Under the pieces are notes generated by a model that saw nothing but the letters and a program-made list of their open reading frames with translations, was not told the origin of the DNA and made no database searches. A program made the translations under genes and the position numbers. Of a stretch of 64,000 nt of DNA, positions 55,540-64,000 are shown piece after piece. This DNA is from Adiantum capillus-veneris (Eukaryota > Streptophyta > Polypodiopsida > Polypodiales > Pteridaceae), in the NCBI GenBank assembly GCA_014529385.2, contig CM043953.1, positions 68,694,372 to 68,758,371 of the forward strand. The letters run 5' to 3'. Positions within the stretch are counted from its first letter, which is position 1. Every line of letters starts with the position of its first letter.

Positions 55540-55730
55540 TGGGACTACATAAAGAGTCCTTAGTAAAGCGCTGGTTTTTTAGTGCAATTGTGGACCATTG
55601 GATAAAGCTTGTTGATTAGTGCCACATGGCAAAAAACTTTCTTTTTGAATTTTTTTTTTAGTTTTTTATGAAAGGTGTTGACATTTGCGTACCTCTCTTT
55701 AAAGAGGGCCATTGAATATTGGATCACACA
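55540..55730 (+). repeat. MITE-like repeat, copy 3
   Basis: GGGACTACATAAAGAGTCC, GGACCATTGGATAAAGCTTG, GATTAGTGCCACATGGCAA, GTGTTGACATTTGCGTACC and CTCTTTAAAGAGGGCC match the copies at 44,745 and 62,065. Confidence 0.75.
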
Positions 55731-55875
55731 AAATCTCTCGCGCCCTCTTTCACCTTCTTTTCCCTCAATCTATACTATTATAATAGGGGGAGGGATTCTC
55801 CCCCCCCCTACACGTGGCATCAACTCCTCACTCTGACGATGTAGCCTACAGTGCCCGACAACACAGTGACGCACA

Positions 55876-55879
<4 letters not shown>

Positions 55880-55914
<35 letters not shown>
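55880..55914 (+). repeat. (AG)n microsatellite
   Basis: About 17 units inside a GC-richer stretch next to the MITE-like repeat. Confidence 0.94.
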
Positions 55915-55919
<5 letters not shown>

Positions 55920-56306
55920 AAGCGACCTTCGTGTCCGTACTAGTTTGCTACAATGCTTCCAAGTGTTTTTTCAAACATTATTTTTTATGTTTTTCGAACA
56001 TATTGTAGTTTAAATAGTTTATTGTTTCACTTTTTGAAAAAAAAAAGATAATATTTTATCATGATAAAAAATGTTTTAAATAATTTATGTCACTTTCTTT
56101 TTTAAAAAATTCAAAAAACTTTAATTATTAAATTCTTCTCATAGCCTTACATAGGGCATAGTGAACTTTTACCTTGGTGGATCGGGTAGAAATAATAGCT
56201 TCAAGGTAGGTGCTTTGAAGTCTAAGCTCCATGAAAAGTTTGACATGAAAGATTAGAGTGAATCAAATCATGTTCTTAGCAAGGGGAAAACATTAATAAA
56301 ACAAAA

Positions 56307-56534
56307 TGTTGGAATTAGGGTTGCAGAGAAACGCACACAGCTTGGAGAAGACGAAGGAAGCTCAAGGCACATGATAGAGAGTGTATTACTTAGTGTGCAA
56401 ATGGAAAGATAGATAGCCCTAGAGTGATGGACGTACATACAATGCTCGGGGGAAAAAACCTCCTAAAGAGGGAAAAAATGCCCCGACGGTCCTAGTGTGT
56501 TCACACACATCACTACCACATGTATATTGTAACA
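56307..56534 (-). repeat. Copia 3' LTR, 228 bp
   Basis: On the minus strand runs TGTTACAATATAC ... CCTAATTCCAACA. It lacks the 25-bp insertion present in the other LTR. Confidence 0.94.
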
Positions 56535-56546
56535 AATCCCCCCTGG
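56535..56546 (-). other. Copia polypurine tract
   Basis: Minus-strand CCAGGGGGGATT directly before the 3' LTR. Confidence 0.8.
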
Positions 56547-56609
56547 AGTGATGCGGTAAACAAGAGCTGGCACATGAGTAAAGGGAAGTGCCATGCTCTG
56601 AGGACATGA

Positions 56610-59600
56610 TCAATCCACAAAGGGGAGTAAGCCCAAAGCTTTGCGGAAAGCTTCAAGCTTCTCACGCGACAATGCCTTTGTGAAAAGGTCTGCAAGGTTG
56701 TCCTGTGTTGGCACATAAGCTAAGTTGATCTCTCCTACTGAGAGCCTCTCCCTGACATGGTGGTAATGCACCTCAATGTGCTTTGTGCGAGCATGAAAAA
56801 CTGGGTTCCTTGCAACTGCCAATGCGCTCTGATTGTCAGTGTAGACACTGTTGGCAATGTCCTGTCCAACACCCAAATCAGCCATCTGTGTTGGCAGTGT
56901 CCTGTCCAACACCCAAATCAGCCACCATAAGGCGTTCGAGCCATACACACTCATCCGTAGCTGTGAAGACTGCCCTGTACTTAGCCTCACAACTCGAAGT
57001 GGCCACAGTAGGTTGCTTCTTGCTCAACCATGATATACATGAACTGCCAAGCATGAAACAAAAACCACTTGTGGACACTCACGTGTCAAAACAACCAGCC
57101 CAATCTGAGTCCGAAAAAGCATGTAAGTCTGGCGGCAATGATCCCCCCTTGGGATAAAACAAGCCAAGATGTAAAGTGCCACTAAGGTATCGGAAAATCC
57201 TCTTGACAGCCTGCCAATGCTTAGACCCTGGGCTATGCATAAATCTGCTGACCTGTGAGATTGCAAACTGAATATGTGGCCTCGTGTTGCATACATAAAT
57301 GAGGCAGCCAACAACAGTTTGGTAAAGAGTGACATTAGTAGGATCGCCATCATCATGTAGACTCAACTTCAAACCTGTTTCCATGGGAGTGGCAATAGGT
57401 TTGCAATCCTCAAGTCCAAACTTACATAGCAATGTCTTTATGTAACTTTCATACACAAGGCAATACCACCATCACACTGCTTAAACTGTATACCCAAGTA
57501 ATGATGCAACAGCCCCAAATCTTTCATCTTGAAAGTAACATTCAAATCAGCCTTAAATTCAACAATATGTCTCTCATTTAGTCTAGTGCGATCAACAAAT
57601 CATCGACATAAAGAATCACAATGAGAAGTACATCACCCTCACGCTTTACATACAATGTGCTTTCTGTTGGACTGTTACGAAAGCCTCGTTTAACCAAATG
57701 AGTGTCAGCTTTCTCATACCAAGCACGAGGAGTTTGCTTCAACCCATAAAAAGCCTTCTTACATGTGCACACTTTGTCCTCTTGTCCTTTTATGACAAAA
57801 CCGCGAGGCTGCGTTACATAAACTTCCTCAAATATGTCACCATTCAAGAAAGTTGTAACAATGTCTGATTGATGTACATCCCAACCAAAATGAGCTGCCA
57901 ATGCACATAGAAAACGCACAGTAGTCATACGACAAGTGGGAGCAAAAGTCTCTTCATAATCTATGCCTTTTTGCTGTGCATAACCCTTTGCAACAAGTGA
58001 AGCCTTATGGTGATCGATCTCACCATCCAGCTTGCATTTCAACTTGTAAACCCACTTTGTACCAATGGCCTTTTTTCCAGGAGGCAAATCACATAAAGTC
58101 CATGTGTCATTTTCTATAAGTGCATCATATTCTGATTGCATGGTAGCCATCCAATTTTCTGAATTCTGTGCTTCATCAAAAGACAGAGGTTCCTCAACAT
58201 CATGTAAGCTAGACACAGCCAAAGCGTAACAATCTGATGCATAAGATGCATGGCGAGAGCCTGAACGAGTACGACTAGACAAAGGTGCATCCAATTTACT
58301 GTCACGCAGAGTGTGCACCAGCCATTTTGGCATACCTCTAGCCTGCTCATTTTCAGCCCTTTCCTCATCAAGTACATCATGTACATCTGCATCAGTAATA
58401 GGCTGATCTGTAACATTTTCAGAAACCCCCATAGGCTGTACATTTGCCTCATTGGAACTTACATTTGTATTTCCACCACTGAAAAGAGGCAACAAAGTGT
58501 CATAAATGTCCTGTGAGCTTACATTATTGTCTCTAGTACATGACAACAAGGGCTGAACAGAATCTTCCACACACACTACATCCCGTGAAACCAGAATACG
58601 CTTTGTTTGTGGATGATATAACGTGTAACCTTTGCTTTCAACACCATAACCAACAAATACATTTGACAGCCTTATCATCCAATTTTCTACGCTGTGTTTG
58701 TGGCACCAAAGCATATGCCAAACAACCAAAAACACGCATGTGCTCAATAGAAGGCTTTCTATCATGCCATGCTTCATATGGAGTAATAGACTACCAAGCT
58801 TTTGTAGGACACCTGTTAAGTACATAAGTGGCACACATGATGGCATGAAGCCAAAAAGAATGCGGCAAAGCTTGACTTTTGACCATACATTGTGTCATTT
58901 CCATCAGTGACCTGTTTTTCCTCTCAGCAACACCATTTTGTTGAGGTGTATAAGGCACTGTACATTGGTGTTTTATCCCACGACAAGCCCGATATGCATT
59001 AAATTCATGAGACATATACTCCCCCCCTCGATCGGAACTGAGGGTGCCCATAGTACATTTCGAAACATTTTTAGCCATAGCCAGAAATTGTTTGAATCAC
59101 ATAAAAACTTCGGAGTTCGCTTTAAGCGGAAATACCCATGCATGCCTGGAGTAATCATCAATGAAAGTCACGAAGTACAGGTAATTGCCCAAGGACGGAG
59201 TTTGCATGGGCCCATAAACATCACTATGCACAAGTTGCAACCTGCATGTGGCCCGAACTGAACCATCCTTTGGAAACTATCTTATCCAAAATATAGCCTT
59301 CACAAACATGTTTGACAGGTGCTTTAAGAGGCGGCAAAGAAGCAACCATATCAGATTTCTGCAAACGCAGTAAACTGGCAAAATTCAGATGACCAAAACG
59401 TGCATGCCAAAGTTTTGCATCTGAAATAGCCCTTGAATCTGCAACAACATTTGCAAAATTTTGTCCACACTTGTCATACAAAGTGAGCTTATACAGACCA
59501 CGACACAAAAGGCCAGATGCAACAATTTCATCACCAAAACTGAGATCATGAACTGTACATCTGTCATCCACAAATTTGACTACAAGTCCAAGTCTAGCAA

Positions 59601-60926
59601 GTGCGGATACAGACAAGAGATTCTTCTTGATCTCAGGTACATAAAGTGCATCAACAAGTGTGAAGGAACTGCTATTTGCAGGAGTAAGCACAATCTTTCC
59701 AACTCCCTGAACTGGATAAGAGGCATTGTTGGCACAAGTGGCTGAATTCCCATGAGGGACAGACTCGAGAGAGGTAAACAATTCACGATGTGAGGTAATG
59801 CGTTTTGTAGCACCACTGTCGAAATACCACACATGTGAATCTGTAGCAACTGACAAGCATGCATCATGGACAACATGATTGTATGTGCACTCTGCGCTAA
59901 AAGCCCTTCTGCATCAACATCAGCATTACAGTCTCCTTTCATAGAAGACTCAACAATGGTTGCATTTGTAGTGGAACCAGCATTTGCAGTGGAACCACGC
60001 TCTTTCTTCTTAGCCTCTTTGGCCTTCAACTTAGGACACGACTTGATCAAGTGATCATTAGCTTTACAATAATGACAATGCATCTTCTTTTTGCCCTTAT
60101 CACCAGAATTTCCAGACGAAGTGCTGCCAGCAGAAGCATTGGGAACAAAAGTTTTGCCACTCGCATTAGAACCATAAGAAGTGGTTGCATTGTTGTTACC
60201 ACCCTTTCTTTGAGAAGCAATAAAAGCCTGTTCAATTGCACGCTGTCTAGTCCTGTTTTTTCTAGAAAGTGACTCTTGCAATAGCTATGTGCATAATACA
60301 TCAAACTTGACAACTTCAGGATTTCCTTGGGTCATCAGTCTCCAAGTACTAGCAAAAGTCTGGTAGGAATCTGGTAAGGCATCAAGAACAATCTGCACAA
60401 GGGAACTGTCTGAAATGACTTCACCTACAGAAACAAGCTGCTCATTGATATCCTTGACACTAGCAAGGAAAGTGTCCATATCATCTTCCTCATGCATAAT
60501 CTTTGACTCCAGCTCTTTACGCAGCAAAGCAATTTTAGCCTCATTGCGGCTTGCATAAAGACCTGCTAAAATATCCCAAGCCTGTTTTGCAGATTTTGTT
60601 GAGCGGATGTGAGGAACAATGGTGCGCTTCACAGACAACGCAATCAATGCATGAGCCTGCGCATCCTTAACATCCCAACGAGCTTGTTCTGTCGTAGGAA
60701 AAACAACTCTAACAGTTGCAATCCTTGCAGCAAGACCTGCAACATCCTCAACATCGCCTACATCCTCAGAATCAGGACGTACATCAATGCCCTGCACAAT
60801 ATTCCAGACGCCCTTTGACACAAGAACGTGTTGCATCATATAAGCCCACATAGGGTAATTGCCCCCATCCAACTTGTCCTCAGCAGCAAACATCTTGAAC
60901 ACATCTGTGTTGTTGTTGTCAGCCAT
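56610..60926 (-). pseudogene. Copia gag-pol polyprotein, disrupted
   Basis: Starts at ATG 60,926 (MADNNNTDVFKMFAAEDKLD). Gag carries the UBN2-type region and, after a TAG near 60,281, the zinc knuckle CHYCKANDHLIKSC near 60,075. Protease follows with WYFDSGATKRIT near 59,820, then GAG-pre-integrase LWHARFGHLN near 59,410. Integrase has LVHSDVYGPM, SSDRGGEYM and NGVAERKNRSL, so all three catalytic acids are visible. A frameshift lies near 59,270 and a stop near 58,795. RT (57,578-58,250) is well kept, with GTKWVYKLKCKLDG, KAFYGLKQTPRAWYEK and active site ILYVDDLLIALD. RNase H (56,610-57,456) has FSDSDWAG and YTDNQSALAVARNPVFHART and is split by a 40-bp duplication at 56,849-56,928. Confidence 0.92.
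56849..56928 (+). repeat. 40-bp tandem duplication in copia RNase H
   Basis: Two copies of TGTTGGCANTGTCCTGTCCA plus the next 20 bases, exactly 40 bp apart. Because 40 is not a multiple of three it shifts the RNase H frame; both readings give ADLGVGQD. Confidence 0.93.
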
Positions 60927-61257
60927 GGTAAATGCTGCACCTGATGTGCAAACTGCACGAAAATAGGAGAAACGGAGCGCGAACAACACGTGCTATATAG
61001 CACAAACCGTAGTATACTGTAAAGCACCTGTTATGCAGAAAACGGCACTGACAGAAATTCTGCACAAAATGACAAAATTGCATGTGCAGACTTGCCTGTA
61101 GTGGAAACGGAGGCCGAAATGAGCCCGAATAAAAAATCTGAGCAGACTGACCTCTACGAGCACACCCGAAGTATTTGTCGACCTGCAAACTGAAATCAGA
61201 GAAAGTGAGCAGGCATGTGCTGGAGCAGCTGGCGACTAAGCCCGGGAGGATGCAACT

Positions 61258-61271
61258 TGCTTTGAGACCAA
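61258..61271 (-). other. Copia primer binding site
   Basis: Minus-strand TTGGTCTCAAAGC next to the 5' LTR, two differences from the iMet-tRNA site TGGTATCAGAGC. Confidence 0.65.
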
Positions 61272-61272
61272 T

Positions 61273-61525
61273 TGTTGGAATTAGGGTTGCAGAGAAACGC
61301 ACACAGCTTGGAGAAGACGAAGGAAGCTCAAGGAACACGATAGAGAGTGTATTACTTAGTGTGCAAATGGAAAGATAGATAGCCTTAGAGTGATGGGCGT
61401 ATATACAATACTCGGGGGAAAAAACCTCCTAAAGAGGGAAAAAATGCTCCGGTGGTCTTAGTGTGTTCACACACATGTGGTAGTGATGTGTTCACACACA
61501 TCACTACCACATGTATATTGTAACA
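61273..61525 (-). repeat. Copia 5' LTR, 253 bp
   Basis: Matches the other LTR except for scattered substitutions and an extra ~25 bp near 61,475 that creates a perfect palindrome. Confidence 0.94.
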
Positions 61526-61530
61526 CAAAA

Positions 61531-62400
61531 CTGGGAGCAATACACTACACTTGTCTGTTTTGAAATGCTGGTGGGAATTGTGCCCAAAGTCTATACTTGC
61601 CAACAAACACGTTTTACCAGCAGTAGCAACGAGTAGAGTTTGACATGAAAGATTAGAGTGAAACAAATCATATTCTTTGTATGAGGAAAACTACTGTGGC
61701 CTACATAAGGCTATTGATAAAAATTTCATAATAATTCACTATGGCCTACATAAGGCTATTGATACAAAATTTCATAATAAGAGGCTTTTTTGTGAAATTG
61801 TGAGAGAGAAAAATAGATAGTGACACGGGTATTTTAAAACATGTGATATCATAATTAAATATTATGTTTAAAAAAAAAAAGATAGTGACATTGGTATTTT
61901 TAAACATGTGATATCATAATAAAATATTATGTTTTTTTTGAAAAAAAAGTGTAACAATGAACTATTTAGATAACAATATATTTTAACAACATTAAAAAAA
62001 TTGATTGCAAACACACTTGGAAACATTGAGAAGAGGATGAGAAAGATTGTGTTTAACGCAATACTCCGCTTTAAAGAGAGAGGCACATAAATGTCAACAC
62101 CTCTCACAAGGGCCTCAAAGAAATAATAATAACAAGTTTATTATCATTAGCTTGCCATGTGGCACTAATCCACAAGCTTAAGCTTAATCCACAAGCTTAA
62201 GCTTAATCCAATGGTCCGAAGATGCACCCAAAATCCAACCTTTTACTAAGGACTACTTATGTAGTTCAAAAAGTGAACAATACACTCTACTTTTCTTTTT
62301 GGGATAACAAAAATGTTGGGGCGGGGAAGATTGTGCGCAAAGTCTGTACTCGTCTACAAACACGCTTTACCAACAACTTTGGACCCGAACAATTGAACTG
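61531..62400. repeat. Region of short duplications flanking the copia element
   Basis: A ~55-bp unit (TGGCCTACATAAGGCTATTGAT) is tandemly repeated at 61,697-61,780, and a ~70-bp unit (GATAGTGAC...TTTAAACATGTGATATCATA) at 61,816-61,932. About 100 bp at 61,531-61,640 recurs diverged at 62,282-62,395 (AAAGTCTNTACT..CAAACACG). No gene recognised. Confidence 0.6.
62065..62275 (-). repeat. MITE-like repeat, copy 4
   Basis: Reverse-complement copy of the family at 44,745 and 55,540: CTTTAAAGAGAGAGGCAC, AAATGTCAACACC, TTGCCATGTGGCACTAATCC and CCAATGGTCC. It has an extra tandem AAGCTTAATCCAC. Confidence 0.72.
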
Positions 62401-62776
62401 GTAAGAAAACATTCATGTTGGCAATTTTAAACGCAACAAGTTGAGAAGGAATTCATGGGTTGCAAACAAAAAAATCATTTACAAAGAGGAGGAAATGTTT
62501 TAAAAAAGATTTAAAAATAAATAAATCATGAAAAGCGTCTCGTAAGTCCCATTTATACAAATTAAAATAATAAATTAAAAAATGTGTACACCTTTTTCCT
62601 GATGGCATGTTTTAACATGCCGTAGGAAAGTCATCAAAAGCGCTGTAAACTTGGAGAATCTAGGTTGGGCACTTGAGGAGCAAATTTTGAAACAAAGGGA
62701 GAAAAATTATATACTAGATTTAAGTGTTATCTATGTCATGCTTTAGTCATCGTAACGTTTGTGTGTTGTTTGTTTT

Positions 62777-62812
62777 GGGGGGTGGGGGGGGGGGGGGGGG
62801 GGGTGGGTGGGT
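62777..62812 (+). repeat. G-rich homopolymer tract
   Basis: G runs of 6 and about 21 separated by single T, continuing as GGGTGGGTGGG. Confidence 0.85.
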
Positions 62813-62814
62813 TT

Positions 62815-63535
62815 GTGGGGTTTCTATGATTCTTGTTGGCTTTCCTACATGACTTTTCACTTTCTTCCGAGCAAGTAAAAGTGCATACTGTTTAAATTAT
62901 TAGGTATTCATTGAGCGTATCAATTAGGATCCCTTTTAAGAATCTTAAGGCTAATCGTACCTATAGTAAGTTCCAGAATTTTGGTGGAGTCTTTACATAC
63001 AAGTGTCATCCTCTTCAGATTCTTCAAAAAATGAAGAGATAGAGGAGGACAATTAAGGGAACTATAAATTGCACGCTTTTGTTTTTAGAAAATGGATTTC
63101 AAAACTCTGGAGTCTGACTTGTGTTTTAATCTTGACGGCAAACTGTTCAACTTAAGTCAACAACAAAAAAGAGACATTCTATTGTTTATGTTCAGGCCAC
63201 AAGCAGCAGATTTGGGGTGCACAGACTCTTCGTACTTCATGTTTTTCTTTTTTGGCAAAAGGCACAAGAGTCTATATTCAAAGAAACAGAGGGAGAAACC
63301 CTGTACAAACATCTCTTTATCACAATGAGAACTTAAAAAGGAGACCAAACAAAGTGACCCTATCTCCTGACAGACTAAGACTCTGAGTTTGTGTTTGAAG
63401 CCTTTCTCATCCTCCTTTAGTGAAGTAGCCGTCCAACCCATGATGTGTGGATTTCCCAACCCTCGGGTCACAATGCTACAGTACAAAGACAACTATGTCA
63501 GCAACAAGTTGTGAAAAGATGAGGGCTAAGAGTTC
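62815..63535. other. Unassigned sequence
   Basis: Open frames of 78 codons (63,092-63,328, plus) and 111 codons (63,157-63,492, minus) overlap. Neither resembles a family I know, and no splice or start context favours one. Confidence 0.35.
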
Positions 63536-63536
63536 A

Positions 63537-63612
63537 TATCTCTCCCTCTCTCCCTCTCTCTCTCTCTCTCTCACGTGCGTGCATGCCGTGTGCGCACATG
63601 CACACACACATG
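63537..63612 (+). repeat. (CT)n and CA-rich simple sequence
   Basis: TC-rich run to 63,572, then degenerate CACGTGCGTGCATGC and CACACACAC sequence. Confidence 0.85.
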
Positions 63613-63797
63613 ATTGCGACAACTCTTTCAAGTGAAAACATTGAACCATAACGCCCACTGCCAGCAATGCAAGCATGTATGAAGCTGGTCGTGATTTGCC
63701 AACAGAGGCAAGTTAACGAGGCCTTTTTTTTTAGGCACCCATAATTTTTTGAAGTTGGGAGCACCTATTTAACCACATGCGTGCATGCGTGTGCGCG

Positions 63798-63820
63798 CAC
63801 ACACACACACACACACACAT
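63798..63820 (+). repeat. (CA)n microsatellite
   Basis: About 11 CA units preceded by alternating GCGTGTGCGCGC sequence. Confidence 0.9.
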
Positions 63821-64000
63821 GAGTGGGACTCCGATTACCTCCGATGGAAGTGCTGCCTATGGCAAAAAAGCAAAGAAGTTATATGCAAAGCCACAACATA
63901 TGTCTAAAATAATTTTAGAGCCATGACCTATTCTCTATAGCCTTTGCTTGGGATTGTTCCTAAAAAGTTAAAACTTCTTGTTCTCTCTTTCAACCTTTGA

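Larger units (their letters stand above)
56307..61525 (-). mobile_element. Ty1/copia retrotransposon, structurally complete, 5,219 bp
   Basis: Two direct LTRs (56,307-56,534 and 61,273-61,525) flank a minus-strand gag-pol. The 5-bp direct repeat CAAAA lies at 56,302-56,306 and 61,526-61,530, a target-site duplication proving a single insertion. A primer binding site and polypurine tract sit at the right places. The order gag, protease, integrase, RT, RNase H is that of copia. Coding is interrupted by stops, a frameshift and a 40-bp duplication, so it is probably immobile, though its complete structure points to a more recent insertion than most gypsy remains here. Confidence 0.94.

Noticed and set aside
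63476-63764. Hydrophobic minus-strand frame (ASYMLALLAVGVMVQCF) resembling a transmembrane exon, possibly a second SWEET
   Set aside because: No SWEET motif, no 37-, 217- or 162-bp exon with matching splice sites, and the frame runs into simple repeats.

Overview
The window is nuclear DNA from a land plant with a large, repeat-swollen genome. The evidence is one intron-rich plant SWEET sugar-transporter gene, plant-type Ty3/gypsy and Ty1/copia retrotransposons primed by initiator-Met tRNA, a Mutator-like DNA transposon, an L1-type LINE fragment, and very many long (CT)n, (CA)n and (GT)n arrays. A fern or gymnosperm would fit the repeat load, but the species cannot be read from the sequence. 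Only the SWEET gene looks like a host gene; nearly everything else is decayed mobile DNA.

Left part, 1-29 kb: nested gypsy remains. Family A (three copies: 1-3.8 kb minus, 10.6-11.6 kb plus, 16.1-28.9 kb plus) has a ~2.1 kb LTR or leader, gag, a DGG-type protease, RT, two successive RNase H domains and a broken integrase. Family C/D is a chromovirus-like gypsy with ~1.6 kb LTRs starting TGTCAT. It is represented by an integrase-chromodomain end at 6.4-7.1 kb and two minus-strand 5' halves (LTR, PBS, gag) at 8.0-10.6 and 11.6-15.3 kb. Fragments of a third gypsy family (B) lie at 3.9-6.3 and 15.3-16.1 kb. A 5,581-bp Mutator-like element (17,589-23,169) with ~290-bp terminal inverted repeats and a 9-bp target-site duplication splits the LTR/leader of the third A copy.

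Middle, 30-42.6 kb: gypsy element E has gag with several zinc knuckles, a first protease, RT/RNase H and an uninterrupted integrase core. After the integrase it continues for another ~1.6 kb with a charged coiled-coil-like stretch, a second aspartic-protease-like DTG domain and repeated WVPK motifs, before a polypurine tract and the 3' LTR start. Another LTR start lies at 40,215. A pair of adjacent perfect hairpins lies at 41,722-41,813.

SWEET gene, 42,649-50,765, minus strand: six exons (43, 37, 217, 162, 120 and 321 bp) with consensus splice sites give a continuous 299-residue, seven-helix protein. The internal exon sizes match the usual plant SWEET pattern. Every intron except intron 3's neighbour-free stretches carries simple-sequence or dispersed repeats, and the upstream region is rich in (GA)n on the coding strand. 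Two of the four conserved hinge prolines are leucine.

Right part, 51-64 kb: simple repeats, a fold-back element, a diverged C-type LTR, a degenerate LINE reverse transcriptase, a dispersed MITE-like family, and a structurally complete copia element (56,307-61,525) with both LTRs, PBS, PPT and a CAAAA target duplication, whose reading frame is broken.
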